Below, piece after piece: positions 46,138 through 54,814 of a stretch of DNA of 64,000 nt. The DNA is from JBJKSO01 sp046703825. Lineage in GTDB: Bacteria; Chloroflexota; Dormibacteria; Aeolococcales; Bog-877. A model generated the notes under the pieces. That model worked only from the letters and a program-made list of their open reading frames with translations, searched no databases and was not told where the DNA came from. The DNA is taken from the NCBI GenBank assembly GCA_046703825.1, contig JBJKSO010000115.1, positions 1 to 64,000 of the forward strand, read 5' to 3'. The translations under genes and the position numbers were made by a program. Each line of letters begins with the position of its first letter. The first letter of the stretch is position 1.

Positions 46138-46205
46138 CGCATCAGCCTCCTTTGCCGATCCTCCCATGGGGACTCGTTCTTCGGCGGGGTGCAAGTCCTT
46201 CGTCG

Positions 46206-47120
46206 TCAGCTGGCCTCCTCGTGGCGGTTGCCGTCCTGTTGGCAGCGGGCGGCCCGGGCCAGCCGGGCCAGTGACTCGGCCGGCCGGGGCCAGCCGGCAA
46301 GCTCGGCCAGGCGCACCCGGGTCCCGTCGGCGCCGAGAGGCGCCCAGATGCCCTCTGTCGGCCGGACGGCCATCGGCCGGGTGGTCGTGGCGGCCGCCAG
46401 GCGTTGGCCGGACAGGGCCAAACGTGCGCCGACCTCGCGCCGCGGACCCGGCACCACGACCAACAGCCAGAAGCGGACGCCCCAGGCGGCCTCGAGCCGG
46501 GCGTAGTCGCCGGCCTTCTTTTCGAGCCGGGAGAGCTGCTCGCTGCCCCGGTCGTACTCCAAGCAGAAGGCGACGGTGGCGTCGCCCTCCCGCCACACCC
46601 CGAGGCCGTCGGGGCGGACCACCTCGCCGAGGCGGTCGGTGCAGTAGCGCTCGCCCCACCACGTGGAGAGCTCGGCATCGGGCTTGGTGCGGGCGGCGGC
46701 CACCAGACGGACGAAGAGGTCGTTGGCGCCGACGGTGTGGGCGAGGCGCTGGCTGGTGGCGATCGACATCGCCCAGTCGGTGCGCCAGCGCATCTTGGGC
46801 TCCCGGGTGGGATCGTCGTTCGCCATGGCCGCCACGACGTAGGCGCCGAGGACGTCGAGCACGAAGTGGTACTCGCCTTCCCGGCCGGCGCGCAGGGGTC
46901 GGAAGCGTTCTACGAGACGCAACTCGTGAAGCCGGGTCATCCGGTGCTGGGCGGTGTTGCGGTCACCGAAGAACATCACGTGGATCTGCGACGTCGTGAG
47001 CACTCGATGCCAGCGAAGGAGACGAAGGATGCGTCGATCACGATCGGTCAACGACGAGGCCACGTCCATGATCAACCGGTCCGAGATCCTCCGCCGCCGG
47101 CGAGAAGTCGACGCAGTCAT
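46206..47120 (-). CDS. replication-relaxation family protein
   Basis: 304 residues. An N-terminal winged helix (LTDRDRRILRLLRWHRVLTTSQIHVMFFGDRNTAQHRMTRLHELRLVERF) leads to an alpha/beta part with GEYHFVLDVLGAYVVA and FCLEYDRGSEQLSRLEKKAGDYARLE, the pattern of replication-relaxation proteins found on actinobacterial plasmids and integrative elements. ATG 47120 chosen; TTG 47126 is possible. It lies 68 bp upstream of the recombinase start on the same strand. Confidence 0.85.
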   Translation of the reverse strand: MTASTSRRRRRISDRLIMDVASSLTDRDRRILRLLRWHRVLTTSQIHVMFFGDRNTAQHRMTRLHELRLVERFRPLRAGREGEYHFVLDVLGAYVVAAMANDDPTREPKMRWRTDWAMSIATSQRLAHTVGANDLFVRLVAAARTKPDAELSTWWGERYCTDRLGEVVRPDGLGVWREGDATVAFCLEYDRGSEQLSRLEKKAGDYARLEAAWGVRFWLLVVVPGPRREVGARLALSGQRLAAATTTRPMAVRPTEGIWAPLGADGTRVRLAELAGWPRPAESLARLARAARCQQDGNRHEEAS

Positions 47121-47197
47121 GCACAATCACCAATACAGTCGGAGTTCTCCACTGGCGGGGGGAGAGCGGCTCCGACGTGCGAGGACGCGCTATCAGG

Positions 47198-47250
47198 AGG
47201 GGTCCTCTCTGGAGTGGCGGGAGGACGGACCCCTGAAAGGACCCCTGAAC
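47198..47250. repeat. GGACCCCT inverted and tandem repeats upstream of the replication-relaxation gene
   Basis: AGGGGTCC (47198) and GGACCCCT (47227) form an inverted repeat; the second arm belongs to a 12-bp tandem repeat, GGACCCCTGAAA followed by GGACCCCTGAAC (47227-47250). It is 80-130 bp before the start, a plausible operator or origin-associated site. Confidence 0.5.
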
Positions 47251-47538
47251 GGACGGGGTGACGGAGCCCCTTCCTTTCCATCCGCAAGGTGGTCTCGTGC
47301 GCCGAGCCCGTGACACGGCGCACCTCACGTCGCTCGGCGTGCACCTCCGCCGCCACCGACAGGAGCGCCCGGGCCAGCGGCCGCAGCGCACCCGGCGGTG
47401 GCTCGCCAGGCTCACGACGCACGCCGCAACGCTGCGTGTCCGCCGGGTGGCCATCGTGTGCGCAGCACGCGTCGTCCCCACGTTGCCGGCGACACCCCCA
47501 CCCGCGCTCACCCGGCTCCGGGGCGGCCGGCTGCCGGG

Positions 47539-47658
47539 CTTGCGGATGATGGGGGTCGGCCGTCGGCGGCCCGGGAGCACGGGCCTCGACGTCGAGGGTC
47601 TCGGCTTGCGGATGGTGGGGGTCGCCCCCCCGCTGGTCTTGCGGGTGGTGATAGGGCG
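47539..47658 (+). repeat. iteron-like repeats CTTGCGGRTGRTG (three copies, 66 and 33 bp apart)
   Basis: Copies start at 47539, 47605 and 47638. The first two match over 20 bp with one difference; the third is partial. A fourth related copy (GTTGCGAATGGTGGGGGTCT, 47857) lies inside the frameshifted gene. The stretch 47127-47691 has no convincing gene; a 192-codon minus-strand frame (47117-47695) starts as ATGA over the upstream stop but is low-complexity Pro/Arg/His and I do not call it. Confidence 0.5.
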
Positions 47659-47691
47659 TCTGGCGACGCTGCGAGGTTGTCCGGGCTCTCG

Positions 47692-48622
47692 TCATCGGCC
47701 CACCCCCGCGGCGCCGGTCAGCACCTCAACCAAGCGACGGTCGTCGTCGTCCACTGGTGTGCGCCACACCGGCTCGGCGGCGAGGGCAGGTGCGCGGCTC
47801 CCGACGAGGCCGACTGCGATGCGGGGGACCACCGTCTTCATCGCCAACTTGTCGGCGTTGCGAATGGTGGGGGTCTCCCACGCGGCTCGAACGGCGTTGA
47901 GGATGGCGGCGCGGTGACCCGTCCTCTGCGTCAGCACCAGCACTACGCGCGGCACGCTGGCCGACGCGGCAGCGAGGTAGTCCGCCCAGCGGGCGACCAC
48001 CGATGCCAGGCGCGGCGCTGGGATGCGATCGACTCTGGCGCAGAGCACCGCCTCGATCTCCGCGCCAGCGCCGACATGCGCCGTGAGCTCGGCATCACCC
48101 GAGAGGCGCCGTTCCTCACCGGTGCGCCGGTCTGCATCCGTGACGCCGGCCGTTCGGCGACACCAGGCGGTCACCACCAGCCCGATGGTGGGACCGTGGT
48201 CCAAGAGCCCGAGCCAGAGGTCTCAGAGCTGCACCCGTCCGCAGGCCGGACAGGTCCTCGCTCCAGGGCCGCGGTGGCTCGGTGCCGACCGCAGCGGCCC
48301 CGAACGGGGTGAGCCAGACGTGGTAGGGGCAGGTGCCGATGGCCGCCTGAGGTCGGTGGCGGTTGACCAGTCCGGCGCTGTAGAGGACACCGAGGCGGTG
48401 CTGAACGGTCCGCTCGGGCATCCCGGTGAGCCGGACGAGTTGGCTGGTCGTGAGCGCCTCGTGCTCGCGGAGCAGCGTGAGCAGGTGCCGGTCGACCGGC
48501 CGGAGCGTGCCGGGTGGTACTGCCCCCGGAGTGCCCCGGATCGAGTCAAGCGGGGGCTGAACGCAGACTGGTCGCGACGACGCACGCGACCGATCGTTCG
48601 CTGACGTGGGGTTTTGGAACAT
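47692..48622 (-). pseudogene. second replication-relaxation family gene, frameshifted
   Basis: The N-terminal part from ATG 48622 has a winged helix like its neighbour: VDRHLLTLLREHEALTTSQLVRLTGMPERTVQHRLGVLYSAGLV, then HVWLTPFGAAAVG. Near 48222 the frame is lost: the reading frame that ends there continues in the next frame as DLWLGLLDHGPTIGLVV and on to VPRVVLVLTQRTGHR, giving about 310 residues in all, the size of the intact copy at 46206-47120. A 1-2 bp indel after CTGAG explains it. Expression of either half is unknown. Confidence 0.65.
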
Positions 48623-48786
48623 GATGCCGTGCCCTGCCGGCCGAGCAAGCGCCTCGAACGATGGAGGAGACCTCGATCGGGTCGCGAAGTCAAGGGGTTT
48701 TCGAAGATTTTCTTGTCCGGCCCGGGTGGATGCGAAGATGTCCTACCGGCGCACTTGCGCCGCTCCCGACGCCGAGGCCCCCATTC

Positions 48787-50184
48787 ATGCTGCTCACGAT
48801 CTCGACCGACCACTCCCCGGCCACCGATCTCGGGTACTTGCTGCACAAGAACCCCTCCGCGCACCACTGCGCTGACTTCGGCTTCGGTCGAGCCCATGTC
48901 GTCTACCCCGAGGCGAGCAATGAGCGCTGCACCGCGGCTGTCGTGGTCGACGTCGACCCGGTTGGACTGGTCCGTCGCCGCGGTCCGAGGGGCAATGACT
49001 TCTCTCTAGGCCAGTACGTCAACGATCGCCCCTATGCGACCTCGTCCTTCATGTCCGTGGTCCTGGGCAAGGTGTTCTCCACCGCGATGGCAGGGAGAAG
49101 CAAGGAGCGCCCCGAGCTGGTCGAACAGGCCATGCCCTTCGAGGTTCGTCTGCCCGTGACGCCCTCTCGTGGCGGCGAGGAGGTCGCACACAGACTCTTC
49201 GAGCCCCTTGGCTATGAGGTCACAGCACAGGCCATCCCGCTCGACCCGCGGTTCCCGGAGTGGGGGGCCAGCCAGTACGTAGACCTCACCTTGAGGGCAA
49301 CCGTGACCCTCAAAGGGCTGCTGGAGCACCTTTTCGTCCTCCTGCCCGTGCTCGACGACGACAAGCACTACTGGGTGGGGCAAGACGAGATCGACAAGCT
49401 GCTGCGAAGAGGCAGCGACTGGCTGTCCGGACACCCAGAGCGCGAGCTCATCACGCGCCGCTACCTGCGCCATGACCGTCAGCTCACCCGGGAGGCCCTG
49501 GGCCGGCTCATGGAGGAGGACCTGGAAGATCCCGACGAGGCGGAGGCCCGGTACGACGCTCAAGAGCAGGCAGTCGAAAAGCCGATCAACCTGAACCAGC
49601 AACGACTCGACGCCGTCCTTCAAGCCATCCGCGCCAATGGCGCCCGCCGAGTCCTCGATCTCGGCTGCGGCGAGGGGAAGCTACTGGGCGAGCTGCTCCG
49701 TGTGCAGGGCATCGAACAGGTCGTGGGAATGGACGTCTCGTTTCGCATTCTCGAGGTCGCTGCCCAGCGTCTCCACCTCGACACCATGGCGCCGAGCCAA
49801 CGTGCCAGGGTCGATCTCCTCCAAGGATCCCTCACCTATCGCGACGCCCGCTTGGTCGGCTTCGACGCCGCCGCACTGGTGGAGGTGATCGAACACCTCG
49901 ATCCTTCTCGGCTCGGGAGCTTCGAGCGCGCCGTCTTCGCCTACGCCCGACCGTCGACCGTGATCGTCACCACGCCCAACGTCGAATACAACGCCCGCTT
50001 CGACTCCTTGCCGGCCGGCGCATTCCGCCATCGTGACCACCGTTTCGAGTGGACGAGGGCGGAGTTCACCAACTGGTGTGAACAGATAGGCGCCCGGCAC
50101 GGCTACGCGGTGGTCCTCTCCGGCATAGGGCCCAAGGATGCGACCGTAGGGCCTCCCACCCAGATGGCGGTGTTCAGCAGATGA
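48787..50184 (+). CDS. hen1: 3'-terminal RNA ribose 2'-O-methyltransferase Hen1
   Basis: 465 residues from ATG 48787 (MLLTISTDHSPATDLGYLLHKNP, the usual bacterial Hen1 opening). The N-terminal half is the ligase-activating domain; the C-terminal half is the methyltransferase with SAM loop VLDLGCGEGKLLGELL, metal-site residues in ALVEVIEHLD and FRHRDHRFEWTRAEF. It 2'-O-methylates the broken 3' end of RNA before sealing, blocking re-cleavage. ATGA overlap with the Pnkp gene makes a two-gene RNA repair operon. Confidence 0.94.
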   Translation: MLLTISTDHSPATDLGYLLHKNPSAHHCADFGFGRAHVVYPEASNERCTAAVVVDVDPVGLVRRRGPRGNDFSLGQYVNDRPYATSSFMSVVLGKVFSTAMAGRSKERPELVEQAMPFEVRLPVTPSRGGEEVAHRLFEPLGYEVTAQAIPLDPRFPEWGASQYVDLTLRATVTLKGLLEHLFVLLPVLDDDKHYWVGQDEIDKLLRRGSDWLSGHPERELITRRYLRHDRQLTREALGRLMEEDLEDPDEAEARYDAQEQAVEKPINLNQQRLDAVLQAIRANGARRVLDLGCGEGKLLGELLRVQGIEQVVGMDVSFRILEVAAQRLHLDTMAPSQRARVDLLQGSLTYRDARLVGFDAAALVEVIEHLDPSRLGSFERAVFAYARPSTVIVTTPNVEYNARFDSLPAGAFRHRDHRFEWTRAEFTNWCEQIGARHGYAVVLSGIGPKDATVGPPTQMAVFSR

Positions 50185-52718
50185 CCGCCCTGAAGATCCC
50201 GGAGCTCTGCGTCGTGGCGCTCGTAGGGGTGACCGGCTCGGGCAAGTCGACCTTCGCGGCCCGCCATTTCCTGCCAACCGAAGTCCTGTCCTCCGACTTC
50301 TGCCGAGGTCTGGTCGCCGACGAGGAGAACGACCAGACGGCCACGAATGCTGCCTTCGACGTGCTCTACTACATCGCCGGCAAGCGCCTCGAAGCAGGGC
50401 GACTGACCGTGGTGGACGCCACCAACGTGCAGGCCGAAGCCCGGCGATCCGTGGTCAACCTAGCCAGGGCGAACAACGTCCTGGCGGTGGCGATCGTGCT
50501 CGACGTGCCCGAAGAGGTATGCGCTGCTCGCAATGCATCGCGCTCCGACCGCCAATTCGGATCACACGTGCTGCGCAACCAGCGCAGCCAGCTCCGCCGC
50601 TCGATGCGGGGACTGCGCCGTGAAGGGTTCCACCGGGTGTACCACCTGAAGGACGAAGAAGAGATCGCCGCGGCCACCTTTGAGCGTGAGCCGCTCTGGA
50701 ACGACCGACGGAGCGATCACGGGCCCTTCGACATCATCGGCGACGTACACGGATGCCACGAAGAGCTAACGGGGCTTCTCACCGCCCTCGGCTACGAGAT
50801 CGACCCCGACGGGCCTTCGGCCCGTCACCCCCATGGCCGTCGGGCAGTCTTCCTTGGCGACCTGGTCGACCGAGGACCGGCGACGCCGGCCGTGCTGCGG
50901 CTTGTCATGGGCATGACCGGCGAGGGGAGCGCCCTGTGCATCCCCGGCAACCACGAGGTGAAGCTGCTTCGAGCGCTGAACGGCCGCAACGTCACCACCG
51001 GTCATGGCCTCGCCCAGAGCCTCGAACAACTCGCCGCGGAACCGCCGGAGTTCTCTAAGCGGGTCGCCTCGTTCCTCGATGGTCTGATCAGTCACTTCGT
51101 GCTCGATGAGGGGCGACTCGTGGTAGCGCACGCCGGACTCCCAGCCAACATGCAAGGGCGCGCCTCCGCGACGGTCCGCTCGTTCGCTCTCTACGGCGAC
51201 ACGACGGGAGAGACCGACGAATACGGCCTGCCGGTGCGCTACCCGTGGGCAGAGGACTATCGAGGAGAGGCCACGGTCGTCTACGGCCACACGCCCGTAC
51301 CCGAAGCGGTCTGGCTGAACCGGACGATCTGCATCGATACCGGCTGCGTCTTCGGAGGCCAGCTCACGGCCCTGCGCTACCCCGAACGCGAGCTGGTCTC
51401 TGTGCCAGCGAAGGAGGTCTACTACGAGCCAGTCAGACCGCTCGCGTCGACTCCAGCCGATGAGGCACGCGAACCTGCCGACCTGGACCTCGATGACGTC
51501 CTCGGCAAGCGAATAATCGAGGCCCGCTTGGCCGGCACCGTCACGATCCGCGAGGAGAACGCCGCCGCTGCCCTCGAGGTCATGAGCCGGTTCGCCGTCG
51601 ACCCACGATGGCTCGTCTATCTCCCTCCGACGATGTCCCCTACGGCGACCTCGGACCGGGAGGGGCTGCTCGAACATCCCCACGAGGCCTTCGCTGCCTT
51701 TCGGGCCGCCGGCGTTCGCACCGTGGTATGCGAGGAGAAACACATGGGGTCTCGAGCCGTCGTCGTAGCGTGCCGGGACGCCTCGGTCGCATCACGACGC
51801 TTCGGAATCGATGCGCCCTCAGGCGGCGTCGTGTTCACCCGGACCGGTCGCCCCTTCTTTGCCGACGCGGAGATGGAAGCCGCCTTCCTGGCCAAAGTGC
51901 GCGCCGCCGTATCGGTGACGGGTCTCTGGGAGGAGCTCGCCAGTGATTGGGTCGTGCTCGACTGCGAGCTTCTCCCATGGTCCGCCAAGGCGGAGGACCT
52001 CTTGCGTCAGCAGTACGCCGCAGTGGGCGCCGCCGCGAGGCGAGCGGTGCGCGCCGAGGACGCAGTCGTCCAAGCGGTAGCTGCACGGGGCGTTGACGTC
52101 GCCGATCTCACTGCCGAGATGGGCGAGCGCGCCGCCATGGTGGATGGATTCGTTACCGCATATGGGCACTACTGCTGGCCGGTTGAATCCGTTGACGACC
52201 TCAAACTCGCCCCATTCCAAGTCCTAGCCGGGGAAGGATCGGTCCACGCCCTCCGGGACCACCCGTGGCATCTGGAACTGCTCAGGCGCCTCGCTGATGC
52301 CGACCCGACGACGTTCCGGGCCACCAAAGCCATCACCGTGGAGGTGGAAGACAAGACCTCCTGCGAGGCTGGAACCGAGTGGTGGGAGGAGATGACCAGC
52401 CGGGGAGGCGAGGGCATGGTGGTGAAGCCGGTCGACGCCGTTCACCGTGGCCCCAAGGGCTTGGCGCAGCCCGGCATCAAAGTGCGCGGTCGGGAGTACC
52501 TCAGGATCATCTATGGCCCCGAGTACACGGCCGAACGACACCTGTCGCGTCTCCGCGCCCGTGGCCTCGGGCATAAGCGCTCCCTCGCCATCCGCGAGTA
52601 CTCCCTTGGCATCGAGGCGCTGGAACGGTTCGTCGCCGGAGAACCGCTCTACCGTGTGCATGAGTGCGTGTTCGGTGTTCTCGCCTTGGAGAGCGAGCCG
52701 GTCGACCCACGGCTATAG
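50181..52718 (+). CDS. pnkp: polynucleotide kinase-phosphatase-ligase Pnkp (RNA repair)
   Basis: 845 residues in three modules. Kinase: P-loop GVTGSGKSTF and VVDATNVQAEARR. Calcineurin-like phosphatase: IIGDVHGCHEE, FLGDLVDRGP, IPGNHE, VVAHAGLP and VVYGHTPV. Adenylyltransferase/ligase: motif I EKHMGSRAVVV, later GEGMVVKP and GIKVRGREYLRIIYG. It heals and seals cleaved tRNA with Hen1. Everything needed looks intact, in contrast with the broken mobility genes upstream. Confidence 0.96.
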   Translation: MTALKIPELCVVALVGVTGSGKSTFAARHFLPTEVLSSDFCRGLVADEENDQTATNAAFDVLYYIAGKRLEAGRLTVVDATNVQAEARRSVVNLARANNVLAVAIVLDVPEEVCAARNASRSDRQFGSHVLRNQRSQLRRSMRGLRREGFHRVYHLKDEEEIAAATFEREPLWNDRRSDHGPFDIIGDVHGCHEELTGLLTALGYEIDPDGPSARHPHGRRAVFLGDLVDRGPATPAVLRLVMGMTGEGSALCIPGNHEVKLLRALNGRNVTTGHGLAQSLEQLAAEPPEFSKRVASFLDGLISHFVLDEGRLVVAHAGLPANMQGRASATVRSFALYGDTTGETDEYGLPVRYPWAEDYRGEATVVYGHTPVPEAVWLNRTICIDTGCVFGGQLTALRYPERELVSVPAKEVYYEPVRPLASTPADEAREPADLDLDDVLGKRIIEARLAGTVTIREENAAAALEVMSRFAVDPRWLVYLPPTMSPTATSDREGLLEHPHEAFAAFRAAGVRTVVCEEKHMGSRAVVVACRDASVASRRFGIDAPSGGVVFTRTGRPFFADAEMEAAFLAKVRAAVSVTGLWEELASDWVVLDCELLPWSAKAEDLLRQQYAAVGAAARRAVRAEDAVVQAVAARGVDVADLTAEMGERAAMVDGFVTAYGHYCWPVESVDDLKLAPFQVLAGEGSVHALRDHPWHLELLRRLADADPTTFRATKAITVEVEDKTSCEAGTEWWEEMTSRGGEGMVVKPVDAVHRGPKGLAQPGIKVRGREYLRIIYGPEYTAERHLSRLRARGLGHKRSLAIREYSLGIEALERFVAGEPLYRVHECVFGVLALESEPVDPRL

Positions 52719-52879
52719 CTCGTCTTCGACCGCGGCCCCTGATCGGGTCACAAATTCCGCACGAGCTGGCCAATCTGCTCCCGCAACTGTCCCGGGTTCG
52801 AATAACGACAACTCAACACCACTTGACGTGGGCCCATACGAACCGGCTTCGGGCTTGAGGGATCGAGCTCCGATGCCGC

Positions 52880-53269
52880 TCAGCGCCCCCGTGGTTCGCT
52901 GCCGGCCCACAGGACGATCCGCCAGCCCGCGTCCGACCGGAGAAATACCGCGACCAATCGATAAGGCACTGGCATCGCTTCGCCCGGCTGGGTCACTTCA
53001 CCCTCGGCAGCGAGCCACGCGACGTCGCCACGGATGCTGAGCTGCCGTTCAGGGAAGGTGAACCGATACCCCTCAGGTTTCGTATAGAGCCGATCGAGGA
53101 ACGCGGCCACCTCATCGAGGCCGACGGCAGCCTCCCCGCTCTCCGAGCCCAGCACAGACACTTCGCGGTCGGTGGAAAAGCAGACCAGGGTCTGCGGGAG
53201 GTCACGGGCGGCAATCGCCGCGAGGACCGCATCCAAGACCTCCTCCGGGGCCCCCGGGTGGGCGCTCAT
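52880..53269 (-). CDS. NTF2-like (SnoaL/DUF4440-type) protein coupled to vapBC
   Basis: 129 residues from ATG 53269, which overlaps the vapC stop as ATGA. Pattern of an NTF2-like cone: VLDAVLAAIAARDLPQTLVCFSTDREVSVLGS, GLDEVAAFLDRLY, and VAWLAAEGEV with YRLVAVFLRSDAGWRIVLWAGS at the end. Such folds bind small ligands or serve as immunity/accessory proteins; the role here is unknown. Third gene in the vapB-vapC unit. A longer frame to 53362 lies within vapC. Confidence 0.7.
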   Translation of the reverse strand: MSAHPGAPEEVLDAVLAAIAARDLPQTLVCFSTDREVSVLGSESGEAAVGLDEVAAFLDRLYTKPEGYRFTFPERQLSIRGDVAWLAAEGEVTQPGEAMPVPYRLVAVFLRSDAGWRIVLWAGSEPRGR

Positions 53270-53661
53270 CCAAGCGCCGATTGCAGCTCGGTGTGGCCGA
53301 AGTCGTCCCCCTTGAACAGCAACGGCTCCCCGGTAGCTCGCGACAATGCGTACGCGAAGCAATCGCCGAAGTTGAGCTGCGCCGGATGACCGCTACCTTT
53401 CCCGAAGTCGCGGTAGGCGCGACGTGCGATCTCGGCGTGCTGCTGGGTCACCGGCTCAACATGAATCTGCGACGTGGAGAGCAGATCGTCGAGGTGGCGG
53501 CTGAGCACGGGGTCGCCGTTCAGATCGATGATGACGCCCGCCTCGATGTAGTTCCCGGCCGAGATCTTCGGTCCCACCGCTGCGGCAAGTGCAGCCACGT
53601 AGCGGTCCGCGTCGGGCTCGTCCCGCAATATGGCGACGAGGGCGGAGGTATCGACGATCAA
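53266..53661 (-). CDS. vapC: VapC-type PIN-domain toxin (module 1)
   Basis: 131 residues. PIN nuclease pattern: MIVDTSALVAIL with first acidic residue, a middle Glu in NYIEAGVII, and C-terminal acids in LNFGDCFAYALSRATGEPLLFKGDDF. VapC toxins cut tRNA or rRNA. ATGA-coupled to vapB upstream and to the NTF2-like gene downstream. Confidence 0.92.
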   Translation of the reverse strand: MIVDTSALVAILRDEPDADRYVAALAAAVGPKISAGNYIEAGVIIDLNGDPVLSRHLDDLLSTSQIHVEPVTQQHAEIARRAYRDFGKGSGHPAQLNFGDCFAYALSRATGEPLLFKGDDFGHTELQSALG

Positions 53662-53921
53662 CTGGGCAACCCATGTTCATCGTAGAGAAGGGCGCCGTGC
53701 TCGGCACTCCGGTACGGCTCGACCCACCTTCTGGCCGCGTCCTCACCGATCTCGCGGAGACGAGCGGCGCGCTCGCCGACTTCCGAATCCCGGCTACCCC
53801 GCACCCGATCGAGACGCTCTCGGAGGGCGACCGTCACGGCTCGGGTCAAGGTCTCACCGGTCGTGCCGGCGAGTACCCGAGCCAGGCGTTCCGCTTCCGC
53901 ACTCTTGATGTTGAGGCTCAT
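53658..53921 (-). CDS. vapB: VapB-type antitoxin (module 1)
   Basis: 87 residues: MSLNIKSAEAERLARVLAGTTGETLTRAVTVALRERL is the Rv0623/PSK-type VapB DNA-binding start, followed by a toxin-binding C-terminus. No Shine-Dalgarno precedes the ATG. Two 7-bp repeats upstream may be its operator. Confidence 0.88.
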   Translation of the reverse strand: MSLNIKSAEAERLARVLAGTTGETLTRAVTVALRERLDRVRGSRDSEVGERAARLREIGEDAARRWVEPYRSAEHGALLYDEHGLPS

Positions 53922-53929
53922 GGAGGAAG

Positions 53930-53958
53930 TCTACCATAGCTAGGGTTCCATTCTACCA
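53930..53958. promoter_or_regulatory. direct repeats upstream of vapB, candidate operator
   Basis: TCTACCA occurs at 53930-53936 and 53952-53958, 22 bp apart (two helical turns), immediately before vapB. Type II antitoxins usually bind such repeats to repress their operon. Confidence 0.4.
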
Positions 53959-54033
53959 ATCCGCGTGAGGGAGTGAAGATCCCGTGGCCGACGGCGCGCT
54001 TGCTGGATGGTGCTTCCCGCCACGCTCGTCCGG

Positions 54034-54062
54034 CGGTTCGTATCCGGAGGCATCACCTCCAC
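54034..54062. repeat. 29-bp imperfect direct repeat, copy A
   Basis: GCGGTTCGTATCCGG followed by AGGCATCACCTCCA. Matches copy B at 55200-55228 at 27 of 29 positions. GGTTCGTATCC resembles a tRNA T arm but no cloverleaf forms. Confidence 0.7.
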
Positions 54063-54089
54063 CAACCAACCAGTCCGCCACCGCCGCCA

Positions 54090-54362
54090 GGGCCGCCGAG
54101 CTGCGGAAATGTCTTCTGGCAGCGGGGCGCGCATCAGCGCCAACTCGCCGAGTCGCTCGTCACGGGGGGCCGCGGTTCGCGCTCGTAACCGGCGGGGAGC
54201 TGAGCCGCTCCATTACGCGGCGGATGGCGGTCCCGCCACCGAAGTTCTGCGGCGCAGTCGGACCTGATCGCTTATCTCATCGGAGCCGGCGCTGATCCGG
54301 ACGCCTGGGACAAAAGCGGCGTCGCGAGCGACTGGATCCGCGACCTGTCGGGGACCCACTGA
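54090..54362 (+). pseudogene. ankyrin-repeat protein debris
   Basis: Pieces of ankyrin repeats appear in different frames: AELRKCLLAAG, then GAEPLHYAADGGPATEVL, then after a shift near 54255 DLIAYLIGAGADPDAWDKSG ending at TGA 54360. Joined, they read like the C-terminal repeats of an ankyrin protein. Boundaries are approximate. The rest of the gap 53960-54448 holds nothing I can name apart from repeat copy A. Confidence 0.5.
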
Positions 54363-54448
54363 ACAACTCATGGGCCACGGCGCCCGTCGCCTGGCCGGCA
54401 AGCCCTCGCCGGTCTGGTGTCTCGGCCGGCGCCCGGCACGGGCCAGGC

Positions 54449-54814
54449 TCAGCGGAGTTGACGCACCCTCCCCGCCGAGCCCCAACTCGCATCAGCCGTC
54501 CATACGTCGACGTCCAAACGCTCGCCGAGGGCAAGGCATAGCCGGTCGGCAAGGGACAAGCCTTCGCCTTTCCGCCACCGGCGGGCCGCCCATTCGGCGT
54601 CGCCCGCGACGACTGCTTCAATCGTGAGGTCGTAGCTGACTAGCAGTGCCCTCACCAGGTCCCAGTCCCGGCCCGCGGCGCGGATCTTCTGAGCAACCTC
54701 CGACCAGTTGGCGGCGCCACACGTGGCGCCACCAACTAGGACGCTCTCAACCTCGTTGCTGCCTTCCTCCCCCTGGGCGAAGGCAAGCAGGACTGAAGCG
54801 TCAACGACGCTCAC
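54449..54814 (-). CDS. VapC-type PIN-domain toxin (module 2)
   Basis: 121 residues: MSVVDASVLLAFAQGEEG, NWSEVAQKI with the middle Glu, LSLADRLCLALGERLDVDVWTAD with the late acids. A compact PIN ribonuclease. Its start overlaps the AbrB-type antitoxin stop as ATGA. Confidence 0.9.
   Translation of the reverse strand: MSVVDASVLLAFAQGEEGSNEVESVLVGGATCGAANWSEVAQKIRAAGRDWDLVRALLVSYDLTIEAVVAGDAEWAARRWRKGEGLSLADRLCLALGERLDVDVWTADASWGSAGRVRQLR

Larger units (their letters stand above)
44553..52718. mobile_element. decayed integrated element at tRNA-Ala (right end not located)
   Basis: The left edge is the tRNA-Ala, into which the recombinase frame runs. Element genes include the split serine recombinase, one intact and one frameshifted replication-relaxation gene and iteron-like repeats; the Pnkp/Hen1 pair is probable cargo. 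No copy of the tRNA 3' end was found downstream by eye, so the right boundary given is only the end of the cargo operon; the toxin-antitoxin and monooxygenase genes up to 58 kb could also belong. Confidence 0.5.

Noticed and set aside
47117..47695. 192-codon minus-strand frame between the replication-relaxation genes
   Set aside because: Although its ATG overlaps the upstream stop, the product is low-complexity Pro/Arg/His and built partly from the DNA repeats.
52780..52810. Possible right attachment site (CGGGTTCGAATAACGAC)
   Set aside because: Only about 9 bp match the tRNA-Ala T arm; expected by chance at this level.
54034..54062. 29-bp repeats as tRNA 3' ends
   Set aside because: T-stem pairing fails and the distance to a CCTCCA-type acceptor end is too long for a tRNA.
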